DNA from: Spiroplasma sp. NBRC 100390
GTDB lineage: Bacteria > Bacillota_I > Bacilli_A > Mycoplasmatales > Mycoplasmataceae
Reading direction: 5' to 3'
Assembly: GCF_001886495.1 (NCBI RefSeq)
Contig: NZ_CP018022.1
Coordinates: 124,001 to 188,000, forward strand
DNA length: 64,000 nt
Part shown: positions 9,779 to 21,854 of the stretch, in pieces
Numbering within the stretch: position 1 is the first letter of the stretch
Layout of the letters: each line of letters begins with the position of its first letter
Notes under the pieces: generated by a model
The model's input: the letters and a program-made list of their open reading frames with translations, nothing else
What the model was told of the DNA's origin: nothing
The model's database searches: none
Made by a program: the position numbers and the translations under genes

Positions 9779-12700
9779 ATGGATAAAGATATTGAAAAAG
9801 ATCTTGGTGAAAATACTGATCCAAACGATTCGTCTGATCAGAATAAAATTGTTGATCCTGAATCTGAGAAAAAACAAACTACGGATAACATTAAATATGG
9901 ACGCGCAACATTTGGGGGAATTTTTAAGACAGAATTATATAATTCTATTGCCCGCGATAAAAAACAGTTGCTACGATTTTTATTAATTTGTTTTATGTCT
10001 TTTTTGTATGGAATTATTTGTATTACTGGAGTTTGAGATCCAGTTGCTAATATTTCAAAAGTACCAATGGCGATTGTAAACCGTGATGATGCAACTTGTG
10101 TTGCTTATGTCAATAGTAAAGGTGGAACTGAATTTATTGATAATGCAATTAAAGTTGGTTATTTGGAAGCAAAAAGTTCAGAAGAATGTAATGGACAAGC
10201 AAGTAAATGATACCAAAGTGAAGGATTCGATCCAAATAAATATGAACTTAATTATCGTTATTCTTCATTGGTTGATAGTGTTATTACTAATAATAACAAA
10301 TATGATGAAAATTCAAAAACTTTAACAACATCAATCGGTGACATTGCAACAACAATTAGATATTTAAAAGAATCAGAAACTAATTTTGCACCAAATAGTA
10401 AATACTGAGTACAATTAAAAATTCCAACTGACTATTCTTTAAATACTTATAAATTAATGCGAGGATTAGCTCAAATTGGTGAATCAAATTTCACTGATGA
10501 TGATGAGAATGATTTCTTTAAAACAATGGATTATTTCAGTGCAAATAAAATGGAATTTTGAGCAACATATGAACATAGTTTTATGATTGGAAATATGATG
10601 AATATGTTACAAGCCGGTTTTGGGAGTTTAGCAAGTAGTATTTTAGCAACATTAGCACCAGAAACAATGTTTTGATTAGCATCACGTCAAGATCATGGTG
10701 AAAGTTCAAACGGTGGTGGTAGTTCACATTTTGGTGAATACTATATTATTCCAAAAAATATGTATAATTTTATAATGGCTGTTGTTCAAAATATTAGTAC
10801 ATATGATTGTGATGGGACAGTATGTTCTGGACCAAAACCAAATGAGCCATCAAACTTATATAAAGCATTACAACATTTAAAACAAAATAATCCTAAATTA
10901 TATGAGTCTGTTAACAAAATGTTTGGTCATATTAAAAATGATGTTATGATTTCTGTTGGTGGAATGATTGAATTAAAAATGGCAGATATTTTGCCACTTG
11001 CTTTTCAAATTATGTTTCCTGATTTAGGAAGTCCAAAGGATAATGATCCAAGATGAGAGCAACGTGTTTATTTCTCAGATTATAAAACAAAATTATTATC
11101 TGTAACGCAATATTTTTTAAATAATGTATCAAAATCAACTAGTGTTAATAAACATATCCAAGGTTATGAATTTGGAACTTATGGATATGGATTAGGATTA
11201 TATTTTATTTCAATTTCATTATGAATTGGAGCTATTACGCAAACATTTATTTATCGTAAAAAAAGTTATACGCCTAATGCAAAATGATATCAACACTATT
11301 TTTCAAAATGATTTACAATGCTAATAACTTCCTATGCCCAAACGCTATTGTTATTCTTAGGATTACTAGCCGTTGGTTATGGAAAATTAGGATCACCAAT
11401 TGTTTATATGCTGATGTGGATGATTGTCACCGCGACCGTTTTAACAACGATAACCCAGGCGCTCTGATACTCAATGCCAGATGATAATGTCGGACGATTC
11501 TTATCTATTATCTATACTGTCTTTAATTTAACAGCTGGAGGAGGAAGTTTCCCAGTTATTTTACAAAATGGCTTTTTCCAAGCAATTAGTTATATTGTTC
11601 CATTTAAATATACAATTTTTGGAATGAGTAATATTGTTTATGGAATTGCATCTAACGAGGGAATTGTTAGTATGTACAACAATGAAATTTTAGGATGTTT
11701 TGGAGCGTTAATGGTCTTCTTAGTGGTCTTTTTAGGAATTGGTTTAGGAACAGCATACATTTATCGTCGAATTGAAATGTTTGGAACATTTAGTTTAAAA
11801 GAAATTTATGAAACAATGGATAATATTGATGCAACAAAAGAATTTGTTAGAAGTCGTCGTGTTATTAATAATTTAAGTGTAGAATATGCTTTATTAATTA
11901 AAGAATATATTGATGAAAAACATCGTGAACAAAAAATTAAAGATTTAGAAGATAAAATTAATTCATTGTATAAAGATCCTGCTGTTGTTCGAATTAAAAA
12001 ATTAGAAGCAATGCTTGAAGTGTATCGAAATCGTTTTGAAATAATTAAGCAAAAATATGTTATTTTAGTTCAAAAAGCTGAAATTACAAATGATAGTTAT
12101 GATATTCGTAAGTCACAAAAATTAAAAGAAAAATTAGAAACTTTAGGTGAAAAGATTAAAGCAGCACGAAAAGAAATTGAAATGCTGAAAACTAATCCAA
12201 ACTATGAACGTATTTTAAAATTACGTGAGCAATTTGATAATTTAAAAGACAAATATACTTTTGCGGCACAAACAATTAGTGATAATAGTTCAAGACTAAA
12301 ATTAAGAAAAGTATATACTTTACGACAACAATTAGCATATCTACAAAAGAAAATTGATGAGTTAAACAGTAATACAAAGAAAACAGTTTTTGATAATCCA
12401 CGCGATAAAAAAATTAATAAATTAATTGTTCAATATAATTTAGAAAAAGAACACTTAAATCATTTAAAACAAACAAAACCAGAATCAAGAGTAATTGCAA
12501 TTTGTCAAGAAAAATTATTAATATTAGCAAATGATATTAAAGATTTAGAGGCAAATAAAACACAAGTTAATCATCATATTGAAGACCGTATTGTTAAATT
12601 AAAACGTCAGTTAGAAGAATTAAATGCGGAAAAAGATAAAAATTATAAGTTATCAAAAATTACAAAAGATGAAATATACAATATTAAGATTCATAAAATT

Positions 12701-12880
12701 AATACTAAAATTACGGATATTAATCATGAAATTGAAAATCTAGAAGGTGAATTGCGTTCAATTATTGAACAGCAAAAAGATAAAATTACTAATAAATTTA
12801 AATTTGCAAAATATAATGCGGAATTAGTTAAATTAAAAACAAATTATGTTTATGATGATAACCGCGAAGGAATAGATTAG
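9779..12880 (+). CDS. YhgE/Pip-like membrane protein with long C-terminal coiled coil
   Basis: 1033 residues, read through about 14 TGA codons. Order: acidic cytoplasmic N-terminus (1-62); one membrane helix LLICFMSFLYGIICITGV (about 67-84) followed at once by the YhgE/Pip pattern VPMAIVNRDDA; a ~380-residue extracellular part; five or so membrane helices at about 466-665 resembling ABC-2 permease halves; then a charged helical tail (about 690-1033) with heptad-like Lys/Glu/Leu repeats that looks like a long cytoplasmic coiled coil. YhgE/Pip proteins include phage-infection receptors and are related in topology to the EsaA protein of type VII secretion. AAGGGG lies upstream. First gene of a three-gene operon. 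Confidence 0.8.
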
Positions 12881-12891
12881 GAGGCTTAGAA

Positions 12892-15081
12892 ATGAAAAAC
12901 GATGAGTACAAAATCAATAAAAAGAATAACACTGATATTAAACCAAAATTCAGTGATATTTTAAAAAACGAATTACGTGCTTTTTTTGTTGAAAAACCAT
13001 TTAATAAAGTAATCGCAATTGTTGGTTGCTTTATGACTTTTATTTATGGGTTTTTCTATATTTGAGCCTTCTTTAATCCGTATCAAAATTTGCAAAGAAT
13101 ACCAATGGCAATTGTTAATCAAGATGCTAATGTTTGTATGATTTATAAAGATGATAAAAACTTGCCACCATCAACCGATGGAACTGATTCGTTATTAAAT
13201 GCAGAAGGAATTTCCTTTGATTATACTGTTAATAATCAAACTGATTGTATTTCACAAGCAAAAATGGTTGGAAAAATAGGTTATTATACAAGTATTTCTG
13301 ATGAAGCTGTAACAAAATTAAATTTCTATAATGCTGACACTAATCGTTTTACTTATGATTTAAAAGTTGGAAAAGTTTCAGGAGATTATGTTCGTTATTC
13401 AGGAGAAAAAGTTAGTGAACTAGATAGTAAATATTGAGTTCAAATCCGAATCCCACAAGGATTTACACAACATTTAGCTTCATTAATTGTTAACATGAAT
13501 AAAGCAAATTATGCTTGTTTTGCTGGTTTCGATAGTAATAATGTTTGTAAAGATGGGGATCCAACTCATGTCTTACCAGCAACAGAATTAAATGGTATTA
13601 TTATCAAGGAACTACGTTGATTTGTCCAAAACAGAATTACTTTTTGAGGAACATTTCGTCAGAATTTTGCGAGTGGGATGATTAGTAATTTTTATGGAAA
13701 TTTAACAAAAGCGTTAAGTGCCCAAATTTTACCACAGTTAATGGCGACAACTTTGTTTACAATGTTTAGTTATTATCCCCCAAATTCAACAAATCCTAAT
13801 GATCGAACAATTCAAGAAGCTGATATTAATCGCTTTCTATTTGAATTTCTTGATCCATCATTGGTTCCACCAATGGTAATTGCGGGGCTGCCCGTTAAAT
13901 TAAGCGACTACATTCCAGTACAAAAAAGAGCGATTGCTTTAAAAAATATTTTAGATGTTGCAATTTCAGGAAACTATATTAGTTCAAAAATTGCTGATGA
14001 AATTTATCGGTTCTTAACGGGAATTCAACCAATTTCGTTAATGCCAATTGTTAATGACTTATTTCAAATTAACAATCCAAATCCTAAACCGGCATTTGAC
14101 ATTGATTTTCTAACACATCAAGTTAATTTTAACCGTAAAGAAATGAATTACACTGAATTTTCAGCAGCATCAAAAAGTTTTACTGAAACAGGTTCTAATT
14201 TAATAAATATTTTTAAAATGCCATATACTTTAGTTGGAAAACAATATAGTCAATATGGAATTGGATTGGGAGAAGCATTTATTTTAATTGCAACTTTCAT
14301 TGGAATCTTTGCCTCAACGATTATTTATAATCGTCGGTCACGAACCCCTAATACTAGGTTTTATCAACATTATTTATGTAAAATGCTAATTTTACAAGTT
14401 AACATGTTTATTCAAGTTTCAATTTTACTATTAATGTTATTACCAATTGGATTTTGACAATTAGGATCAGCATTTTGATTACTATATTTATTCTCGCTTT
14501 ATGTCGGGTTTATCTTTACCTTTATTGTTGGTGGAATATGGTTGTCAATTCCCGATGAAGTTTCTTCACGGGTATTAAATATGGTTGTTTTAATGTTTAA
14601 TTTTGCTTGTGGATGAATTTTATTCCCAGCGTTTATGTCAAATCCATTCTACAATGCATTGTCAAATATTATGCCATTTACTTATGCAATGCATAATATG
14701 GGGAATATTATTTATGGAATCGCATCAGGAGCTGGCCAATTATGATATTATCAAGCAGATATTATTAAAAACTGTTTAGTCTTATTAGCAATGGCTATTG
14801 TTATGGTTGTTATAACATTAGTGACATTACATATTCGATTCTTACGTGCCCATTATGGAACACGCCGAATGAGTGTTATTTATAAAGCAATGACACAAGT
14901 TGAAAGCACGGCAGAATATGCTCATAAAAGAAGCGTGTTATTGATTTTAACAAAAGAGCAGAAAAAAGAAATTAAAGCAAAAGTTAATGAAATATTGTTT
15001 ACAAATATTAGTGAAAAATACTCTTATACAAAATTAAGTAAAAGACAAATTAAAAAAATGGAACGGAATTCAATTGATTAA
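12892..15081 (+). CDS. Second YhgE/Pip-like membrane protein
   Basis: 729 residues, 11 nt after the first paralog with AGGAGG 8 nt before ATG. Same plan: cytoplasmic N-terminus (1-42), one membrane helix (about 43-65), the motif IPMAIVNQDANVC, an extracellular region of ~385 residues, and a terminal cluster of membrane helices (about 455-660). It lacks the long coiled coil and ends in a short basic tail. Shared details with the upstream protein (paired extracellular Cys, YxxGLG before the helix cluster, a YRKK/YNRRS turn) suggest an old duplication and a heteromeric complex. Substrate unknown. Confidence 0.8.
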
Positions 15082-15094
15082 GGAGGGCTAGTAA

Positions 15095-16612
15095 ATGAAA
15101 AAATTATTATCATTATTAACAACTTTTTCATTATCAGCAGCAGTTGGAGTTAATGTTGTTGGTTGTAAAACAAATGATTTTGGTGATTTTCCTGGTAATA
15201 ATCAAGTTGCTAAGACAGCGGCGCCAGCAGTCATTAATGCTGTTAATAACTTTTTAATGTATAATGTTTTATATATTAAAGGTACTTCTGCTGCCGACAA
15301 TAAGTTTTATTATAATTATCAAAATATTCTTCAGAACCAATGAGAACGCTATCCTTCCTTAGAAGAACCTTCATTAAATCCATGAACAAACAATGATGAA
15401 GGGACAACGGCTGTTAATTCGCTAGCGGTAGCGTTATATACGATTACTTTATTAGGAAATAGTAAGGATAAACCTTCCGGAGTTAATGGTGCTGTTGCTA
15501 GAATTATGCCTAATAAAGATGGAACATTATTTCAAACCGCACAAAATTTAGTGCCAACATCAGATTTTATTGATGCTGCAATGTATAAAAAAGCAACAGT
15601 TAGTCCTGCTGCAAAGAAAATGCTAATGGGTTACTATCAAATTAGTGGAAAAGCAAAAATTCATGAGTATGGTTATTCAATGCTACCTGATTTAAGTGCT
15701 GTTGATTTTGGTTGACTTAAAAAAGATTTTTTTACAACTGATGATAGTGAACCAGATATTGCAAAAGTTGTTATTGCTGAATTAGATAAGGAAAGTAATA
15801 TTAAAATTGATCCTGCTGAAGTTGAGTTAGTTGTTAAAACGAGACCAAGTGGTGGAACTGCTGGGGGAAAATTAGCGGTGGGAACTTATGAACTTACTTT
15901 GGAAGCAAAAAAAGGGGCTAAAACAATTCAAGGATTAGGTAACTTTAAAGTTGATGTTGTTGATAAAGCTAATTTTAAATTTAATTTAGAAACAATTCCA
16001 ACAAAATATTTTTCAGTTGATTTAACTGTTGACAATAAAGTTAGTGATTTAAAAGCGGCAGTTAAAAGTTATGTTGAAGCATTTGTTGCACCAGCAGTTA
16101 ATAAAACCGAAATTGAATATACTGTTGAAAATGAAACTGATGATACAAAGGCATTGGCAGTAAAACCATATAAAGTTATTACGTCAGCAAAAAGTGGAGC
16201 TACAACAGTTGATAAAAAATTAGAAATTATAATTGGAATTTTAAATAAGCCAGTTGTTAACTTAGACTTAACAAAATTTTCAAATAAAATTCCAGCACCG
16301 TCGTTTTTAAATAGTAATTATAAAGAAGACGACTTGGAAACAGCAGTTAAGGCAGCTGTTTTAAAATGAATGCCACGCGAATATCGTAATGGTGTTACTT
16401 TAGATACAACAATTGATGTACGACCAGCTGGTGGGAGTGTTGGTGGTAATTTAGTTGAAGGAAAATATACAGTAACAATTACCCCAAGTGGTGGTAAAGT
16501 TACAGGAACTTATAAAATGAATATTCAAGTTATGAAATTTACAACTAATGAAACAATTGATATTTATTGAGCAGGAGTTGATATTCCGGTTGCTAATATT
16601 ACGAATGGATAA
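15095..16612 (+). CDS. Lipoprotein with spiralin-like repeats
   Basis: 505 residues, read through TGA codons at 15341, 15380 and others. N-terminal signal MKKLLSLLTTFSLSAAVGVN ends in a lipobox with Cys 25 (VVGCK), so Lgt should lipidate it and anchor it on the cell surface. After a unique region (about 30-210) come at least two repeats with the pattern D-(A)V-x-V-x-x-R-P-(S/A)-G-G-x-x-G-G-x-L-x-x-G-x-Y (about 15832-15890 and 16410-16475), preceded by helices such as DLETAVKAAVLKW, which recall the major Spiroplasma surface protein spiralin. 13 nt after the second YhgE/Pip gene, with AGGAGG; likely its extracellular partner. Confidence 0.8.
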
Positions 16613-16640
16613 AAAGTAAAATTAATTTTACTTTTTTTAT
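16611..16640 (+). terminator. Terminator of the YhgE/Pip-lipoprotein operon
   Basis: 13-nt perfect inverted repeat (16611-16623 with 16624-16636) running into a T-rich tract; it overlaps the lipoprotein stop codon. Confidence 0.8.
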
Positions 16641-16664
16641 TTTTAAAATATTTAAAGCGAAGAT

Positions 16665-16673
16665 TGATATAAT
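16665..16673 (+). promoter_or_regulatory. Extended -10 promoter element for uvrB
   Basis: TGATATAAT, an extended -10 (TGn + TATAAT), 39 nt before the uvrB ATG; no good -35 is visible. Confidence 0.45.
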
Positions 16674-16712
16674 TAAAACAGAACAGAAAAGCGGTATAAG
16701 GGGAGTGTCACG

Positions 16713-18677
16713 ATGTTTAAATTAACAGCTAATTATTTGCCTGCGGGTGATCAACCATTAGCAATTGAACAATTAACAACAAATTTATTTGCAAATAAAA
16801 AACATCAAGTTTTATTAGGAGCAACTGGGACTGGAAAAACTTTTACGATGGCAAATGTTATTGAAAATTATCAAAAGCCAACATTAGTAATGGCTCACAA
16901 CAAGACATTGGCAATGCAATTATATGTTGAGTTAAAAGAAATGTTTCCGGAAAACCGAGTGGAATATTTTGTTTCAAACTTTGACTTTTATCAACCAGAA
17001 GCATATGTTCCCAGCAAAGATTTATATATTGATAAGGATGCACGACAAAATATGGAATTAGATATGATGCGTTTGAGTGCTTTTAATGCTTTGACAACGC
17101 GTAAAGATGTAATTGTTGTTGCTTCGGTTGCCGCAATTTATGGAGCACAAGATCCTGATGAATATAAAAAATCTTTTTTTCAAGTTGATCGAAACCAAAA
17201 AATTAGTAAAAAAGATTTAGCAAATTTTTTAGTATCATCAGGATATGTTCGCAATGATATTGAATTAGTTCCAGGGAGTTTTAGTGCAAAAGGAGATGTT
17301 ATTAAAATTGTTCCAGGATGAAATATTAAAACTTTTATTCGCATTGATTTATTTGGTGATGAGATTGAAGACTTGGCGTATATTGATGGGCTAACTGGAG
17401 ATGTGACACAGCGGTTATCAACCTTAACAATTTTCCCAGCACAAGATTATATTACTTCACCAGAACGGTTAGAAGAAGCAATCAAACGGATTGAAGCAGA
17501 ATTAAAAGTTCGTTTAGTAGAATTAGAACAGGAAGGAAAACTTATTGAGACCCAACGATTAAAACAACGAACAGAATATGATTTGGATTCATTACGAGAA
17601 AGTGGCCTTTGTTCTGGGATTGAAAATTATTCACGACATTTAGATTTACGAAATGAAGGAGAAGCTCCATATACTTTAATTGATTTTTTTGGTGATGATT
17701 TTTTAACAATTATTGATGAATCCCATATGTCATTACCACAAATTCGGGCAATGTATAATACTGATCGCAGTCGGAAAGAAACATTGGTTAATTTTGGATT
17801 TCGGTTAAAGAGTGCACAAGATAATCGCCCGTTAAATTTTGATGAATTTAATCAAAAATTAAAGAATGTCATTTATGTTTCAGCAACACCAGGTGATTAT
17901 GAATTAGAATTAGTTGATCAAAAAGTAGTTGAACAAATTATTCGTCCAACTGGTTTATTAGATCCAACCGTTGAGGTCAAAGGGACGGTTGGTCAAATTG
18001 ATGATATTATTGCACAAATTAAAAGTCGTCGTGAAAAAAATGAACGGGTGTTTATTACAACTTTAACAATTCGGATGTCAGAAGATTTAACAAGTTATTT
18101 ACAAGAACAAAATGTTAAAGTTGCTTATTTACATAGTGAATTAAAAACATTAGAGCGAAGTCAAATTTTATTAGACTTACGGAAGGGTGTTTATGATTGT
18201 ATCGTTGGGGTTAACTTGATTCGGGAAGGAATTGATATTCCAGAAGTATCACTAATTTGTATTTTAGATGCTGATAAACAAGGTTTCTTACGTAATGAAC
18301 GTAGTTTAATTCAGACAATAGGACGAGCAGCACGGAATGCTAGTGGGCATGTTATTTTATATGCGGATAATGTTTCTGATGCAATGACAAAAGCAATGGC
18401 GGAAACAACACGTCGTCGTCAAATTCAAGAAGAGTATAATCGAAAATATCATATTACTCCAACAACAATTATTAAAAGTATTCGTGATTATACTAACATT
18501 AAACTCCATGATGATAAGTTACAAAAAATTAAAAATAAAAAATCAAAAGAATATAAAACAGCAAAAGAAGCATTACTATACGATTTACGAAAAGAAATGT
18601 ATGAAGCAAGTAAAAAACTTGACTTTGAACGAGCAGCGGAATTACGCGATATTATCATTGAAATTGAAGCAGAATAA
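16713..18677 (+). CDS. uvrB: UvrABC system protein B
   Basis: 654 residues, the usual length, with TGA at 17319 as Trp. Helicase motif [11 protein letters not shown] at residues 36-45, the beta-hairpin region [24 protein letters not shown] box in [10 protein letters not shown], motif VSATPGDYE, motif [11 protein letters not shown], and a C-terminal UvrC-binding UVR motif (about 620-650). UvrB verifies DNA damage after UvrA loading and recruits UvrC in nucleotide excision repair. GGGGAG upstream of ATG. Transcription probably continues into hprK, 39 nt on. uvrA is in this window too but 23 kb away. Confidence 0.97.
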
Positions 18678-18716
18678 GAAATTGTGATAGTATTAAACTA
18701 CGAGGAGGAACTTAGG

Positions 18717-19640
18717 GTGAAAAAGTTTATTGTAAAAGATATTGTTGATAGATTTGAGTATAAAATTTTAGCAGGAGCAAAGGGACTTAACCGTGAGGTT
18801 AAAGTTTATGGTCTTAATCGCCCGGGCTTAGAATTATCAGGATTTGACTTTGAAAAAAATAATATTAATCGTCGAGTAGTCTTATTATCAAATAAAGAAC
18901 AATTATTTGTTAATACATTAAGTGATGCGGTAAAAAAAGAACGTTATGAATATATTTTGAACGAAAACATTCCAATGATTATTTTAACGGAAAAATTTAC
19001 TGATAAATTATTATTAACAATTGCGGAAAAACATAATTGCCCAGTTGTTTTAGCAAAAAATATTACCACAAGTCGTTTGTATCAAGTTGTACTAGAATTT
19101 TTTGATGAGCACTTTGCTCCAATAATAGAAGAACATGCGTCATTAATTAATGTTTTTGGGAAAGGAATTTTATTAAAAGGGAAATCTGGGATTGGAAAGT
19201 CGGAAATGACATTAGAGTTAGTTAAAAAAAACCATTTGTTTGTTGGTGATGATCGTATTATTATTCAACAACGAAACAATAAATTATATGGACAATCACA
19301 TGAAATGTTAAAAAATTTAATTGAGGTTCGTGGATTAGGAATTTTAGATTTAAGTAAAATTTATGGTTTGCAAGTTTTATTAGACGAAACGGCAATTGAT
19401 TTAGTAATTGAATTAATTCACTTAGAGGATGAACAATATAAATCAATTGACCGTCTTGGTTCAGAATATAAATATATTAAAATTTTGGATACGCAAGTTC
19501 CAATTGTAACGATTCCTGTTACGTATGGACGAAATGTTAGTGAATTAGTTGAAACAGCTGTTTCAAAATTAAAACTAGAAGCAGCAGGAATTTCTTCGAT
19601 GAAAACATTACAAGATCGTTTTAAAAAATATTCAAAATAG
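18717..19640 (+). CDS. hprK: HPr kinase/phosphorylase
   Basis: 307 residues from a GTG start at 18717, chosen because AGGAGG lies 8 nt upstream and the length then fits the family (~310). P-loop KGKSGIGKSEMTLEL near residue 155, VGDDRIIIQ after it, and the HPrK signature EVRGLGILDLSKIYG. The enzyme phosphorylates or dephosphorylates Ser46 of HPr and so tunes PTS sugar uptake. The hprK-lgt order is conserved in Firmicutes. Downstream lgt begins 18 nt after the stop, also with a GTG start. Confidence 0.95.
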   Translation: MKKFIVKDIVDRFEYKILAGAKGLNREVKVYGLNRPGLELSGFDFEKNNINRRVVLLSNKEQLFVNTLSDAVKKERYEYILNENIPMIILTEKFTDKLLLTIAEKHNCPVVLAKNITTSRLYQVVLEFFDEHFAPIIEEHASLINVFGKGILLKGKSGIGKSEMTLELVKKNHLFVGDDRIIIQQRNNKLYGQSHEMLKNLIEVRGLGILDLSKIYGLQVLLDETAIDLVIELIHLEDEQYKSIDRLGSEYKYIKILDTQVPIVTIPVTYGRNVSELVETAVSKLKLEAAGISSMKTLQDRFKKYSK

Positions 19641-19658
19641 AAAAAGGAGTAGGGGCTT

Positions 19659-20864
19659 GTGAATTTAGCAACATGAATTGCCCATGATACGTATGGGAAT
19701 TGATTTCGACCATATTGATTTTTAATTTTTTGTGGTTTTGCAATTACAATTATTTTGTCGTGAGTTAATTTTCGCAAGCGTCATATTCCAACGCAGGGAT
19801 TATATTTAGGAATCTTTGTTATTTCACCAATTGCTTTATTAGGAGCTAGTTTTTTTGGAAAATATGATGTCAAAAATCCAATTTTCTTTTTTACTTTGTT
19901 TGCGTTTTGGCAACCAGGAATGAGTATTCATGGAGGTTTAATTTTTGGTTTAATTACAGGTTGAGTTTGATTTGGATTTGAATCACGAAAACACAATATT
20001 TCAATTTGAGTTTATGCTGATTTAATTGTTCCAAATATTTTATTGGCGCAGGCAATTGGTCGGTGAGGTAATTTTTTTAATCATGAGTTATTGGGGGCCG
20101 CTGTTGCACGAGAGCAGTTAATGTGACTACCAAGTTTTATTCGGGATAATTTGTTTAAATGATATGTTCCTAATCCAATTCCAAATAATTTTCATCCAAC
20201 TGATGCGGTTGGAATTGGCGGTGGTCGTGTTAATCCAACTGATTTTAATAATGTACAATATTTTCAACCGATTTTTTTATATGAATCATTTGCTAATGTT
20301 TTATTATGAATTTTAATTGTGTTTGCATTACCGTTAATATTTCGTTATAGTTATTATTGACGGTTCAAGAAAGAAGAACCTGATTTTACGAAATTATCGT
20401 GAAAAGGGATTTGAGCAAAATGATATTATGATATTAAACCCGATCCAATGATAGTAAATAATCTATCACAGGAAGAAAATTTAAAAAAAATCTATTTTAA
20501 GAATAAGTATAAGATGACAAAAAAACAAGTAATAAAAACTAATTTTAAATATCAAGGGGCACGCCTTAAACAAATTTTAAAGGCTGATGGACGGAAGTTA
20601 GAAAAGGTAGAAAATCCACATCGATTAAAAATTTTACGTTGTGGGGTTCAAACAGGAATGTATATTGCTGGTTATAATATTATTCGGATAGTTTTAGAAA
20701 CACAACGTGATGATCATGATTTATTTATTAAAAATATGCGTGTCCTTGATTATGTTATTCTTAGTTTAATGATTGGGATTGGCCTAATTTTAATATTGTT
20801 TGCACAGTGAATAGCTGTTATGAAATGAAGAAAAGGCGGATGATTGTATGAAAAACAATACTAA
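19659..20864 (+). CDS. lgt: Prolipoprotein diacylglyceryl transferase
   Basis: 401 residues, GTG start with AAGGAGTAGGGG upstream, and about 20 TGA against a single TGG. Multi-pass membrane enzyme; motifs MSIHGGLIFG and the Lgt signature IGRWGNFFNHE are present, with YESFAN near the last membrane helix. It transfers diacylglycerol to the lipobox Cys of exported prolipoproteins, such as the three encoded here. It is longer than the typical ~270-residue enzyme: a ~110-residue C-terminal extension is basic and soluble at first, then has one or two more hydrophobic segments (about 20625-20820). The 3' end overlaps trxB by 17 nt. Confidence 0.93.
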
Positions 20865-21789
20865 TGAAATATATGATATGTTAATCATTGGCGCAGGACC
20901 AGGGGGTATAACTGCAGCAATTTATGGAGCCCGAGCAATGGCTAAAATTGCAATGATTGAAAAAGGGGCCCCCGGGGGAAAAGTAACAAAAACCAGTGAA
21001 ATTGAGAACTATCCTGGGTTTGATAGTATTCAAGGTCCAGATTTGGCATTAAAAATGTTTGAACAAACCCAAAAACTAAACATTCCTTACTTAGCAGAAC
21101 GAGTAACGAATATTACTAAAAAAGATAATTTATTTGAATTAGATTTATTATCAGGAGGTAAATTATTTGCTAAAGTAGTAATTGTGGCAACAGGAACTGT
21201 TGAACGAAAATTGGGAATTCCCGGAGAATTAGAGTTAAATAGTCGTGGTGTTTCATACTGTGCTGTTTGTGATGGAGCATTATACAAAGGAAAAGATGTC
21301 GTTGTTGTTGGTGGTGGTTATGCTGCAATTGAAGAAGCAATGTATTTAGCGCGGTTTGTTAATAAAGTTTATTTAGTTCATCGTCGTGATCAATTTCGTG
21401 CAGACATTAACATTGTTAATAAAGCAAAAGCTAATCCTAAAATTAATTTTATTGTTGATAGCATTGTAACAGAAATTAAAGATATTGATGCAAATCGTGT
21501 AACAGCAATTGTTGTAAAAAATGTTAAAACTGATGAAATAAGAAAGTTAGAAATTAGTGCAGTCTTTCCATATATTGGAGCAATTCCAATTAGTGATTTT
21601 GCAAAAAATTTAGATGTGTTAGATGAAAATGGTTACTTTATTGTGGATAATAAATGTTTAACAAAAGTACCAGGATTATATGCGGCTGGTGATGTTACAA
21701 ATACCACATTACGGCAAATTGCGACGGCTGTTAGTGATGGAGCAAAAGCAGCTCAATTTGCTTTAGAATATCTTGATAATTGCTATTAA
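20848..21789 (+). CDS. trxB: Thioredoxin reductase
   Basis: 313 residues, normal length, no TGA. FAD site LIIGAGPGGITAAIYGA at the N-terminus; redox pair in SYCAVCDGALY near residue 139; NADP 2'-phosphate arginines in HRRDQFRAD; C-terminal FAD motif GLYAAGDVTNTTLRQI. The NADPH-binding glycine motif reads GGGYAA rather than the common GGGDSA. It keeps thioredoxin reduced in the cytoplasm. Start overlaps the end of lgt, so translation is probably coupled; AAAGGCGG serves as ribosome site. Lies in the hprK-lgt-trxB run familiar from Firmicutes. Confidence 0.95.
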   Translation: MKNNTNEIYDMLIIGAGPGGITAAIYGARAMAKIAMIEKGAPGGKVTKTSEIENYPGFDSIQGPDLALKMFEQTQKLNIPYLAERVTNITKKDNLFELDLLSGGKLFAKVVIVATGTVERKLGIPGELELNSRGVSYCAVCDGALYKGKDVVVVGGGYAAIEEAMYLARFVNKVYLVHRRDQFRADINIVNKAKANPKINFIVDSIVTEIKDIDANRVTAIVVKNVKTDEIRKLEISAVFPYIGAIPISDFAKNLDVLDENGYFIVDNKCLTKVPGLYAAGDVTNTTLRQIATAVSDGAKAAQFALEYLDNCY

Positions 21790-21854
21790 AAGGAAGAATT
21801 TACGATAAGATATATATTAGATAAAGCAAAAAAGAAAGCGAGAAAGTACTTATT

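Noticed and set aside
19261-19777. Minus-strand open frames across hprK and lgt
   Set aside because: They overlap clear conserved genes on the plus strand and show no recognisable protein.
21652-21660. Perfect DnaA box TGTGGATAA
   Set aside because: It encodes part of trxB (Ile-Val-Asp-Asn) and has no nearby cluster of boxes; chance occurrence.
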